Positions 10,817-20,052 of a stretch of DNA of 34,096 bases are shown here, piece by piece (position 1 is the first letter of the stretch; the number at the start of each line of letters is the position of its first letter). The notes under the pieces are model-generated. The model made no database searches. It saw nothing but the letters and a program-made list of their open reading frames with translations, and was not told the DNA's origin. Location: NCBI GenBank assembly GCA_002221725.1, contig NJFT01000326.1, positions 1 to 34,096 on the forward strand. The letters are read 5' to 3'. The stretch is from Scedosporium boydii. Taxonomy: Eukaryota; Ascomycota; Sordariomycetes; Microascales; Microascaceae. The position numbers and the translations under genes are program-made.

Positions 10817-11362
10817 GGGGTGAGAGAGACACGGCACGAGGATACCCTTTTTCTTTTTTGAACTGTCTTTTTTCGGTTTTTGTTTTTGATGAAAAGGAGC
10901 ATGTATGGAACCCTGGTTAGGGAAAATAGGTTGGAAGGATCAAAGGAATTGGAATGAAAGGAATGTCTTTATTCGGAATAGAGAGACAGAAAAGGGCAAC
11001 TATGGAACTAGGAACATTCAAGAGGGAAAAGAAAATATAAACACTTCATCTTCATCATCTTGATCTTCATTGTCTTACATCTCCAGTCTCCAGTGTTGTT
11101 CTGTGTGGGCTGATGGCTTTCATGGTCGTGAAATCAGAGCAAGTTGTGATGAATATATAGATCTTTTATGTACTAGATAGATTCCCTAGCTCTGTTATGC
11201 CCAACCGAACTCCAATCCAAAGACGCCGAAAAGGATGAAAAGGAAAAAAACTCCTTTTCAAAAAAAGTAATCTCAAAAACATCATGGTACAAGGAGTCCA
11301 CCATTCCAATGCGGCTAAACATCGAAGACCTCTCTCTCGAAACCCCTTACTTTCTCCCATTC
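10817..11362. other. Convergent intergenic region, DRE2 / KEX1
   Basis: This region holds the two 3' UTRs. It is A/T-rich and contains the perfect inverted repeat at 11236-11260. No ORF with protein character was found. Confidence 0.6.
11236..11260. terminator. 9-bp hairpin in the DRE2/KEX1 convergent spacer
   Basis: TGAAAAGGA (11236-11244) and TCCTTTTCA (11252-11260) are exact reverse complements around a 7-nt A-rich loop. Read on the KEX1 strand, the stem encloses a T-rich loop about 100 nt past the KEX1 stop. A 3'-end-processing or transcription-pausing role is possible but unproven. Confidence 0.35.
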
Positions 11363-13533
11363 TCACCTCTCCAAGGACGCACTCGACCCGGACGACCCCT
11401 CAACCCCACGCTTCTCCTCCTTCCCACCACCATTCTTCTCCCCTTCCTCCTCATCGCTATCCCCCCCAATACTATACCGATCCTTCGCCTCCGTCGGCGT
11501 CACGAGATGCAGCTCATCCAACTCACTCTCATCGAAATCCCCCGCCTCAACGTCCCTCTCCCGCCCGCCCCCTCTCCGCGTCCTAAACGCCTCGAGCCCC
11601 GAAGCCGCGGCGCCGCCGGCTCCACCACGACGGCGCGGGGCTCCGCCGACGGGACCGCCGGGGTTGGTCTCGAGCCCGCGGTAGCCCCTGCGCTTCCGGC
11701 GTTCGCGCCAGACGTAGTAGCCCCAGACGCAGAACCCGACGGAGGCGAGGACGAGGACGATTTCGCCCGAGCGGCGGTACGCTTGCCACTTGGCGTCCTG
11801 GATGGCCTTTTCCTGCTCGTCGTCGGTTTCGGGGGAGGATGCGGGCGAAGAGGAGGAAGAGTCCGCCGGCTTCTTGACGGGCGGCACAGAGGTCTGGGGG
11901 CCCTTTTCGCCGTCTAGACGGCTGTCGGTGGCCTTTCCGCCGATGCTGCTAATGTCGACGCCCATGAAGCGGTCGAGCATGTCGCGCGAGCGCCGCGACT
12001 GGTCAAACGGCACCATGTGCGAAGCGTTGTAGAAGAGGACGTACGTGAGGTTCCTAGCCTCCTGCCAGAAGCCCGCAAGCTCGCCCTCGAAGGTCCAGTC
12101 GCGGCGCGGCGCCCATGTTCCGGGCGTGACTTCGAACCCTTTACCGCCGTTCCACTCGAGGTTTCCGATGAAGGCCTCGGTGCCCACGTGGTTGCAGATG
12201 AGGTCGTCGGCGCCCGAGAAGAGCAGGATGGGGACCTCGGCGAGGATTTCGGGCAGGAGCTCAGCGGAGGCGTTGGATTCGCGGTTCTGGAAGGCGCGGC
12301 CGACGCCGTTGGAACATTCGGTCCACCCGGATGACTTGTGGCTGTTGACGTGCAGGGCGGCCACGACGTCCTTGTGCCGGAGGTAGGGTTCGACGTTCTT
12401 GAGATCGGGCGGCCAGTTCATGCCGCAGGCCGGGTAGAGGTCCTTGAGGCGGATGTCGTACATGTTGTAACATTGGCGCTGGCCCTTGGGGTTGAGATCG
12501 GTGGTCATCTCGAGGATGTTGCGGAGGATGGTCTCGCACTCGGCGTAGTCGACTCGACCGGGGTCGGTGGCTATCCGCGATTCGCAGATGCGCCATTGCT
12601 GTTGGAGCTTCTCGGCGTCGGAGCTGTCCTTTTTGATGAGGTCGCGCGCGTAGGAGAACTGGAGGTACGAATCGTACTGCTCCTTGGGAGAGATCCAACC
12701 GTTTCCGATCAGCAGGCCCTTTACGTTCCATGGTGATCTTGTGGCGGGTTTCTTGTTGCGGTCGAGGATGGCCTTGGCGATGTAGGGGATATGCTGGCCC
12801 GCGTAGGACTCGCCAGCAAAGTAAATCTGCAGAAAGGTCAGCGTCGAGAAACATAGATACAGGAACACACGCAACGGCCTCCCTCTCGCCCCAGGTTATC
12901 CTGATCGAAGGTGTGCGCGTGTGTGTGAGAGTGTTCCAAACTTACATCGTCTTGCTCAAACTCGGGGAAAATAGCAAAATACTTTTCCAAAAACGTCACA
13001 AACTGATTCGCCATCTCCGTCAATTCCGTCACGTAGCTATTCGTGCTGACGAAGCTGTATCCCGTGCCGACGGGGTTGTCGACGAAGAGGAGGTTCGCAA
13101 ACTCGCTCCACGAGCCCTCGTTGTAGGAGAGCGTCAGGTCGTCGTTGACGCGGTAGGGCCCAATCTCCATCAGGGCGCCGTCCTCGGAACTGCAGCCGGG
13201 CCCGCCGTTGAGCCAGATGACGGTTCGCTGTTTGTTGGCGATGTGTTGGTTTTGGAAGTGCCAGAAGAAGAGGTTACCATTGGTCTCGGGGGTGATTTCG
13301 ATGTGTCTGGCAAGAAACGGGGCATGTTAGCTGATGGGAGCTGAATGATAGCAACCCCAAAGAAACGGAACGTACCCGGCATGCATCTTGATGGGAGGTT
13401 CGGCGGGTGCTCCAGGCAGGTTCTGGACAAAGTAGTCGGCGGCGGACTGTCCGAGGACAAGGGCCGGCAGCGAGAGAGCCGTGACGGCGGCACCAAGGCG
13501 GCGCAGGGCCGAAATTGACGGCCTCGGCTTCAT
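11363..13533 (-). CDS. KEX1: Pheromone-processing carboxypeptidase Kex1
   Basis: Coding segments are complement(11363..12826, 12946..13306, 13376..13533), 660 residues. It is a serine carboxypeptidase of the trans-Golgi network that trims C-terminal Lys/Arg from peptides cut by Kex2, such as pheromone precursors. A signal peptide covers about residues 1-29 (hydrophobic [10 protein letters not shown]). The NGGPGCSS oxyanion motif is present. The catalytic triad is Ser180 in GESYAG, Asp381 in GADDLICN and His443 in ASHMVPF. A Ser/Asp/Glu-rich stalk precedes a transmembrane helix at about 528-546 ([19 protein letters not shown]). A long cytosolic tail then runs from Arg/Gly-rich to acidic. The N-lumen, tail-in-cytosol layout and length agree with the family. 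Intron 1 (13307-13375) has GTACGT/CCAG. Intron 2 (12827-12945) has GTAAGT, a GCTGACC branch and TGCAG, and splits the gene just before the catalytic serine. Confidence 0.96.
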
Positions 13534-14735
13534 TGTGGCCTAGATCGAGGTCGCTAATGATAAGGAGTGGTCGTTCGAGGATTTAAAGGAGGCGAGAGAA
13601 ACGACCCATCAATCACCGCGCGAGTGGCTGGCGAGGAGGGACGTGTTCGGAGGCTGTCAGGTGTCCAACATGGAAGAGTGAAGGTGACAGGGAGGCAAAA
13701 AAAAAGAAAGGTCAAGATGAACAATAAAATTCAAGGGCTATAAAACGGAGCCGAAGCTGAGGAAAATGAATGAAAGGAGAGATCTATGGAGGGGAAGGGC
13801 TCGTCGTGGAAGAAAAAAAAAAAGGACGGGATTGCTCAATGAGGACAGTGAAAGGTGGCCTTGGAGATGTTCAATCCGCCGTCACCGTCGTAGCCAGGCA
13901 ATGTACGAAGTAGTATGTTGCGTATTACTTCGTACTGAAGGTAGCATTACGGAGGACAACGTTGTGTAAATCTTGCCGTCTGACGCGCACGCTCCCAATT
14001 GAGCAGTGGAGTGGACTGCGAACAGTTAACGGCACCTGTACGCATCTGTAACAGGCTGCGTTTCGCCAATTTGCCAGTTCGTGGTTGTGACCTTGGAAAG
14101 ACATCACTGATGACACAGGGACCAACTCCGTATGGTGGCTGAGCACGAACCTGCAACACGGACGTCGAGTCGAGAGGATCAGTGTATCAATTGATCGATG
14201 ATCTCTGGGTCTTTGGCTATTACGCCTCGTGTGCCAGCCTGCCGTTTAAGCCGGATTATCTCAACAAGAGGCTCGGATTGTACAATTGTGTCTTCAAATT
14301 CAAATTGTTGTTCTCCGTTGTCTGGGCATTGCTGACTAAGGCCACCTCTAAACTGTCTCCATGGTGCAATTGTAACCGATCATCGCCATCGATTGTGATC
14401 ATCGCGGGAAGATTTGATCGGCGGTGGTGAGGTAGATACACTTCATATGAACTCCGTCGCAGGATGTGATGCAGTCTCTTCCGGGCTTATAGAGAGTAAA
14501 GCTGATGTTAGAGAAGAATCTACGAAGGAGAAACCAATGTCGGCAGAGCAGGCCGCAAATATATCTCTCTAAATATATAGGGGGGCGTCCAGACCAACAT
14601 ACGGAAGCTATCTTGAGAGAGAACCAACTAATATCATTGAAACGAGCAAGATAAGTTGAGGAAAAATAAATAAACCAAAAAGAAGATGAGAAAATCACCC
14701 TTCCAAAAATCGATCGAAGACATGTTTTTATATTA
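13534..14735. promoter_or_regulatory. KEX1 promoter and 3' flank of nucleotidyltransferase gene 1
   Basis: Purine runs and the KEX1 upstream region come first. An inverted pair of the dispersed 9-mer lies at 13903-13935. The stretch 14440-14735 is AT-rich and probably the 3' UTR of the next minus-strand gene. No gene was found. Confidence 0.55.
13903..13935. repeat. Inverted pair of TACGAAGTA / TACTTCGTA
   Basis: GTACGAAGTA (13903-13912) and TACTTCGTAC (13926-13935) are exact 10-bp reverse complements with a 13-nt spacer. They are built from two copies of the 9-mer that recurs through the window's spacers. Confidence 0.8.
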
Positions 14736-15496
14736 TCAACCAAGAATTCCAGTCTGAACATCACCTGGCGCTGGCCTCGGCAGCTTATCCAGGTCAATGT
14801 CCTTTGCAGCCTTCTTCGCCTTCTCTACATCCACTCCCAAGTCTTCGAAGAGCCTCTCGAGTATGGCATATCGGCGCATAGCAAGGCCGACAAAAAGCGG
14901 ATTGAGCTCGTTTGCTCTTGCCTTGATTTGCATCCAGTAATGAGAGCCAAGCCAACGGAGGTCGGCCGAGTCGTGAAATTTGGCCCGTTGAGATGCGGCT
15001 CGGAGCTTCCCCTTAAACAGGTAAAACGGGTCGAAGAAGGATGAATCTCCGGGTCCCAGAGACTGGCCATTCACCGATCGTACATTGGTGGAAATGTCGG
15101 CCATGGAATATCGTGCGCCTTACTCTGGCATTAGCGCAAAGGGGAAATCCAAGCATGTACACGTACAAAGAGGTAGGGGGGAAGAAGGCCCTTACCTGGA
15201 AACTGTTCGCAGAAGATTTCTACGAGCACTGCGTGCTTGCGATCAGGTTGATCAGACCACAAAAAGGCAACGTAGTCTTCTCGGGTCTGCGGGATCACCG
15301 AAAACCCATCGACACCATCGAGAAGCTTAACTGCTTGTTCTTTGGTGACTGCAGCGAGGCAATCGATATCCTTACTCTCGCGGGGCCCACCCATGACGGC
15401 GACTGCATATCCACCGAAGATACCGAAGTGAATTTGAGCATTGTCCAAAACGCGGCAGAGGGCGATAGCCGCATCATTGAGTCGGTCTTGGATCAT
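14736..15496 (-). CDS. Minimal nucleotidyltransferase-fold protein 1 (function unknown)
   Basis: Coding segments are complement(14736..15118, 15196..15496), 227 residues. The N-terminal half has the polymerase-beta/minimal nucleotidyltransferase signature: FGGYAVAVMGG-R (27-39), then KDIDC with the acidic pair Asp43 and Asp45, then the strand AVLVEIF with a third carboxylate, Glu93. All three expected metal-binding positions are filled, so activity is plausible. Exon 2 is helical and contains PFYLFKGKLRAA, a segment like one I recall after such domains in other fungal proteins. ATG 15496 is chosen because it precedes the fold directly. Upstream in-frame ATGs give a sequence without domain character. 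The 77-bp intron uses an AAG acceptor. I know no gene name. Substrate (nucleotide, RNA or protein) cannot be inferred. The next gene upstream on the same strand encodes another member of the fold. Confidence 0.75.
15119..15195 (-). other. Intron of nucleotidyltransferase gene 1, AAG acceptor
   Basis: This 77-bp intron has donor GTAAGG and branch GCTAATG. Two AGs lie close together. The first (CCAG) is only about 6 nt past the branch A and would read into TAA. The second (TAAG, 12 nt past it) gives an open frame into SMADIS. The second is therefore taken as the real acceptor. Confidence 0.6.
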
Positions 15497-15948
15497 GTTT
15501 GGAAGTTGAGTGAAGGCAAGGCGAAAGGGAGAATGTTTGTAGAGACAGAGGGAGACAAATCTGCTAAGAGGGAAGACTTGAATACGTATGCCAAGGAGGT
15601 GCTTGCAAGGTGCATCGAAGGCGACGGGCATTAAGTATTGCGTTGGAGGGGGGATCCGTTCCACACCTCCAGGTCCATATCTTGGGCCAACAGAGGGCCA
15701 CCACCCAAGGCCATCCCCCCACCACAAGGCTGCGACAACCGTGTCTGCGACCTTAGCGGCTAGGTGGTGGGTTATCCCAGCTAAAACTTTTACCACTGAG
15801 TCGGATTCCAATCAGCGGCTAGCGGGCAAATGAGGGCTACGCTCGCTCAAACGCCGGCCATAAGGGGAGGGAGGAGAGATAAGATGAAGTGGCACGATCA
15901 GTAGTTTGATGGTCTCCGGCCAACGGCTGGATGCGTAAGGAACAGGTA
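15497..15948. promoter_or_regulatory. Spacer between the two nucleotidyltransferase-fold genes
   Basis: This 452-bp spacer holds the promoter/leader of gene 1 and the 3' end of gene 2 (both minus strand). The minus frame of gene 1 stays open upstream to about 15811 without domain character, so it is probably leader. No other gene is seen. Confidence 0.5.
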
Positions 15949-16759
15949 TTACAACCCTACCTCGAGAGTTTCGAAGCCGGGAATGTTGCGAAGGGCTTCC
16001 GCTTCGTCTTCGTTTGCTACGAAACAGGTAACAGTGTTACCCGACAAATCATCGAGACGTGAGGCCTTCCCATGGATTAGTTGCCTTGCCAACTCCTGCA
16101 CATCCCGTTCAGCGGAGGCGATGTTTTTCGTCACCCAATTCTGATCGAGATTCATTCCGTCAACAAGCTGCTCTGCTGCAATCATCGCAATGTCGTCGCC
16201 AAGGTCCAGATAGCGCCTGCATAGCCCGGCAAAGTAAGGGCCCAGACGCGGCATTGGTATGGCGTTGAGGTCGTTATAAGCCACAACGTCCAGAATTTGC
16301 TTACTGTAGCATGCGCTGTCTAAGGGCCTGATATTTGGGACAACCGATTCCTCGAGTGGTTGCAGGCCAAAACTGGTGTCCGAGAAGATGACCAGGCCTA
16401 AATGAGACGAGGACCAAGACGTAGCGCGGAGCCTGGGATATCCCTTCTTGTATTCTGTGAAGAGGTTGAACTCGCCTAGTGGAGATGGCTCAAACAAACC
16501 CGTAGAACAAAGAAGCTCGGCAGATTTGGAGACCTGGTCGTGAGGGACGCATATCTCGATGTCCTGGAGTCGATGGGAATTAGCCCGCAGGCCACCCTTG
16601 GTGACACGTTGTTAGGGCCTTGGGGCGCTGGAGGAGGTGACTTACGTGGATGGCACGGGGGACATTGTAGTAGTTTAGCGCCAGCTCACCGACGGCGCAG
16701 GAGCGGATCCGACTGTGGGCGAGGATTGCCAATGCAACCTTGATCAATACTGCTTCCAT
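15949..16759 (-). CDS. Nucleotidyltransferase-like protein 2 (function unknown)
   Basis: Coding segments are complement(15949..16563, 16646..16759), 242 residues. The N-terminus reads ...SCAVGELALNYYNVPR-AIHDIEICVP. This is a nucleotidyltransferase-like pattern with GE (24-25) in place of the usual GG/GS and an acidic pair Asp39 and Glu41. A third carboxylate is not obvious (Asp100 in LVIFSD is a candidate), so it may be inactive or diverged. The rest is predicted helical. I recall similar fungal uncharacterised proteins, but none with a name. The 82-bp intron (donor GTAAGT, branch GCTAATT, acceptor CCAG) lies between the His and Asp of AIH-DIE, so splicing is needed to build the motif. ATG 16759 is the first codon of the fold. 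The gene is tandem to gene 1 but not a close copy, and it is divergent from a metallophosphoesterase gene. Confidence 0.7.
16564..16645 (-). other. Intron of nucleotidyltransferase gene 2
   Basis: This is an 82-bp phase-0 intron with GTAAGT donor, GCTAATT branch site and ACTCCAG acceptor. It joins a 38-codon first exon to the long second exon exactly within the acidic motif. Confidence 0.8.
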
Positions 16760-17471
16760 AGTATTTTTGCTCTGTTAGAAAAGATGTTCGAGCAGAAGAT
16801 TGGGAAGGGGATGAAGAAGAATCGACCGACGTGAGATACAAAGCGAGAGTTGAGAGCTTAAGAGTGGTTTCAGCGTGCCATGCTCTATTATGAATACGAA
16901 TGTGATTGGCGTGTCAGTGCCATCCAGGCGGCGGCTGCCCTGGCCAGTCGGCCAATAACATTGATGAAGTTTGCTGAGGAGCACAGGTGACCCGAGAACC
17001 TGGCAGTGGTCAATTTTGGCGCAGGTGTGTTGCTTGCTGGCCGGGTCAGGCCAGAGTCCATTCCATCCTGAGTCTAGTGTGCACTACCATCCTACGTCCT
17101 GGACTTCGTAGCAGTGCAGCTACAGGGGGCGGCGCTAACGTCGTCTTGACCCGCGCCGCATCCTTGAGCAATTGCAAATCGGCTTGGATCAATACATCTA
17201 TACATTGATTCAATGTGATGTGAGGTCGATTGAGCGATTGAGATCTGAGACTCGCAAACTGACACAACTTGACCACCCCAAGAGCTGATACGAACTGGCG
17301 GGAATTGAATTATCGTGCGACCGGAGCCGCAACGAAGTGCTTGTTGCTGCATTCACATCATTCACATCATTCAAGCCCCCATCCACATCCGGCATCGTTC
17401 CCAAGCCTACGTGCCGGGCTGTCCTGCTTGAATGGTTGTTCAAACGACTGTCAACGGCTGATCTCAACGAC
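16760..17471. promoter_or_regulatory. Divergent promoter region, nucleotidyltransferase 2 / phosphoesterase
   Basis: This 712-bp spacer separates the starts of two divergent genes. A 9-bp direct repeat (ATTCACATC, about 2.5 copies, 17351-17373) lies about 100 bp before the phosphoesterase ATG. No further gene is seen. The open frame continuing upstream of 17472 has no ATG. Confidence 0.55.
17351..17373 (+). repeat. Short tandem repeat ATTCACATC x ~2.5
   Basis: Two full copies and a partial copy of a 9-bp unit lie in the presumed leader or promoter of the phosphoesterase gene. It is a simple repeat with no known function. Confidence 0.8.
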
Positions 17472-18374
17472 ATGAAGCAATACCTCTCACGGCTCAAGTC
17501 AAGCATCTCATGGGATGCCTTAAGACAACCCTGGTCGTCGAAATCTGACCAAGGATCATTCCAGTTCATGTCCGACCTTCACCTCGAAGTCGGCCAGCAG
17601 TACGCCGCCTTCGATTTCCCCGTCACTGCTCCCCACCTCATCCTAGCTGGCGATATCGGCCGCCTCATCGACTACGACGCCTACCTCCAGTTTCTCGCCC
17701 GCCAAGCGGCGCGGTATAAGCGTGTCTTCCTTGTACTCGGCAACCACGAATTCTACGGAATGACCTTCGACGAAGGAATATCTACCGCGCAGAAACTAGC
17801 AAATGAACCTCTGCTAGAGGGGAGGTTGACTCTTCTTCATCAGGGAAGGCAAGATGTTGCTGATGGTAAAATTGCCGTCCTGGGCTGCACGCTTTGGTCG
17901 CGCATCCCGCAAGATGCCGCAGACTCCGTACGCGGCAGAGTGAAGGACTTTCAAAAGATCAAAGATTGGAGGATAGAGGACCACAACGAGGCCCATGAAG
18001 CAGACCTAAGCTGGCTGAAATCCACGCTTGATTCGGTTTCAAAGGAGGGAAGTGGAAAGGCTATCATCGTGGTCACGCACCATGCGCCGTCGATTCTTGA
18101 AACATCGAGGCCGGAACATCTGGACAACCCATGGACCTGTGCTTTCGCGACCGATCTTTTGGATGGATCTTCTGCGGACTGGGGCCATGTTCAGTGCTGG
18201 ACATACGGACATACGCACTACTCGACGGATTTCAAAAAGGAAAGCGGCCTTAGGGTCGTTAGCAACCAGCGGGGCTATGTCCTTCCAGGGACGAATGTAC
18301 CTGTTGGCGGGAAGAGTGATCCCAGTAAACACGGATTTGATGCGAGAAAAGCTATTCGCGTAGACATTGGATGA
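17472..18374 (+). CDS. Calcineurin-like metallophosphoesterase
   Basis: This is a single-exon gene of 300 residues. It carries the full metallophosphoesterase set: SDLHLE (Asp35, His37), AGDIG (Asp61), GNHEFYG (Asn91, His92), VTHHAPS (His203) and YGHTHYS (His247, His249). All metal ligands are present, so it should be an active di-metal phosphoesterase. There is no signal peptide or membrane segment, and a cytosolic location is likely. It resembles the stand-alone 300-residue phosphoesterases common in fungi and bacteria, whose substrates (phosphodiester, phosphomonoester or nucleotide) are mostly unknown. ATG 17472 is the first ATG of the frame, and the upstream open stretch begins only with GTG. 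The gene diverges from nucleotidyltransferase-like gene 2, which hints at shared control but does not prove it. Confidence 0.88.
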   Translation: MKQYLSRLKSSISWDALRQPWSSKSDQGSFQFMSDLHLEVGQQYAAFDFPVTAPHLILAGDIGRLIDYDAYLQFLARQAARYKRVFLVLGNHEFYGMTFDEGISTAQKLANEPLLEGRLTLLHQGRQDVADGKIAVLGCTLWSRIPQDAADSVRGRVKDFQKIKDWRIEDHNEAHEADLSWLKSTLDSVSKEGSGKAIIVVTHHAPSILETSRPEHLDNPWTCAFATDLLDGSSADWGHVQCWTYGHTHYSTDFKKESGLRVVSNQRGYVLPGTNVPVGGKSDPSKHGFDARKAIRVDIG

Positions 18375-19064
18375 GAGGGACGATGAAGTGTATCAGTTGG
18401 CCTGATCTCTGATATGGTAAAGGAGCAACATGTTCCGACATTCCAATAGCATTTCTCACACACATATCCCGAGGTAAGCCTCCAAACCTCGATGTCTCAT
18501 CACCACAAAGGACACGACTCGATATGACCCGAGCAAGCGAGCCTGGACAGGACATGAAAAGAATGAAGTGCAAAAAAAGAGTGAGAGAATAGAAGAAAAG
18601 GCAAAAAACATACAACACCAGGGATTCGCTGGTCGTCACCGACCCAACTACTAGTCTGGCGCTTCGCAGCTTGTGTACAGGGGAGCGGACGGGACCCTCA
18701 ATTATCTGCGAGCTATGGTCGTATGTATCAGCTTCTGGCCTGTATCTGTCCTATAAAGGGTCAGTCGAAGGAAGAAGCCACGAGTGTTGATTGAGCGTCT
18801 TTGTGTTGGCGAACTTGGTGATTTCGAGATATTCGCCAGCACAGTGCCAAACCAATGTCCCGCTTTAAAATTCATCGATTCAACCTCATCCCGCTTTACT
18901 TACTTGAACGGAGAGTCCCTCAGTAAAGGTTTCATCTGATCTCAACGTCCGTCACTCCTTCAACTCGTATATCTTGTTAAATATAGCTCCTTGCAAGTCC
19001 CAAACCCGCACCTGAAAATCTCTTGTATTAGTCTGCAATATCGAATATCCCCCCTCCCCCCACC
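18375..19064. promoter_or_regulatory. Phosphoesterase 3' flank and SFM1 promoter
   Basis: This 690-bp tandem spacer has no gene. The last 50 bases are C-rich and lead into CACCATGGCC at the next start codon, a strong fungal start context. Confidence 0.55.
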
Positions 19065-20052
19065 ATGGCCCAAGACACCTCCACGCGCCGCCCGACCTAC
19101 ATCGTCGAGCATCTCGACCCCGAACTCGGGCCCTGGTCAGAGCTCGAATACATCGCAATCGCAAAGGAATCTCACGCCGCCGGATGCACCTTCTGTCTCT
19201 CCTCGCTCCCTCCCACTTTCAAGACCCCTCCGTCTTTAGCCGCCGAGCCCGCCTTCAAGTCGGACTCGAGGAGCGTCGAGGAACTGTACGGCGACGACAA
19301 GTCACGCGTGTGCTTGTTGGACCCGTCGGCGGCGAAGGACTTGAGTCCGGAGGATGGAGAGACGTTTGATGTGTTTTTGTTTGGTGGTATCTTGGGTATG
19401 AGCGTTCTGCCCGGAGTGTTGCGTCGGGTCCGGGTGTAGACGATGCGCCCGATGCTTTGCGCCGTTTGAGGGGATCTTTAAGCTAACTCTCGCGAATAGG
19501 AGACGACCCGCCGAGAGGTATACATCTTTTGCGGTATGAATTTCTATGTTTTCAGAAATGCTGACGAAGTTGGTGTTCAAGACCGCACCTCCGAGCTCCG
19601 TGAAAAGGGCTTCGAAGGACGCCGACTTGGTCCTAAGCAGATGACGACAGACACAGCTGTCCGCGTCACAAGAATCGTAGTCCAAGATAAGAGCACGTAG
19701 TCGTCAGCAGCTTACCCACCCATTCACTAGGAAGAGAGGGAGAGCTAACATACTCGCCCTTTTTTCGCTCACTTCACAGTACCGCTTGACAAGATCCCAT
19801 ACGACGACTTCCCCGAGCTCAAGTTTAACGAGCACGAGAGCACCGAGATGCCCTTTCGTTATGTCAAGGGCGAAGACGGGAAGCCTATCATGCCAGAGGT
19901 GAGCCCCGCTTCTTCCTCCTCTTCTCCTTCTCCTCCTCTCTATATTCCGTCCCTTGCATGGCTCTAATTCTTGATGTTTTTGCCCTTCTCCACAGGGAAT
20001 GGTGGAACTCATTGGAAAGGATGCAGACAAGGCCATCGATGACTTGTTTTAG
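19065..20052 (+). CDS. SFM1: SPOUT-family protein arginine methyltransferase Sfm1-like
   Basis: Coding segments are 19065..19395, 19500..19517, 19582..19692, 19780..19898 and 19996..20052, 211 residues, close to the roughly 213 of yeast Sfm1. That protein methylates an arginine of ribosomal protein Rps3 (uS3). It is a SAM-dependent SPOUT (knotted) enzyme, formerly the DUF431 family. Matching segments in order: YIVEHL-PE near the N-terminus, CLLDPSAAKDLSPED, FDVFLFGGILGDDPPRDRT, RRLGPKQMTTDTAVR, IPLDKIPYDDFPELKFNEHESTEMPFRY, then GKPIMPEGM and a short acidic tail. Four introns were placed by frame and signals: GTATGA/AATAG, GTATAC/CAAG, GC-AG (see separate entry) and GTGAGC/CACAG. Exon 2 is only 18 bp yet encodes the core of the GDDPPR motif. 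The protein is expected in the cytosol, acting on ribosome assembly. Confidence 0.92.
19693..19779 (+). other. SFM1: Apparent GC-AG intron in SFM1
   Basis: The GT at 19697 leaves two exon bases and reads TGA soon after the junction. The GC at 19693 leaves one base (A), which joins TA from the next exon to give Ile. That produces QDKIPLDKIPY, which fits the DRI-like segment of the family. The donor is AAGA|GCACGT, the branch GCTAACA and the acceptor TTCACAG. The alternative is a sequencing error or a local assembly error. Confidence 0.65.

Noticed and set aside
15497..15811. N-terminal extension of nucleotidyltransferase gene 1
   Set aside because: Open but without domain character. The fold begins at ATG 15496.
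17337..17471. N-terminal extension of the phosphoesterase frame
   Set aside because: Begins with GTG and has no ATG before 17472. Sequence is simple-repeat leader.
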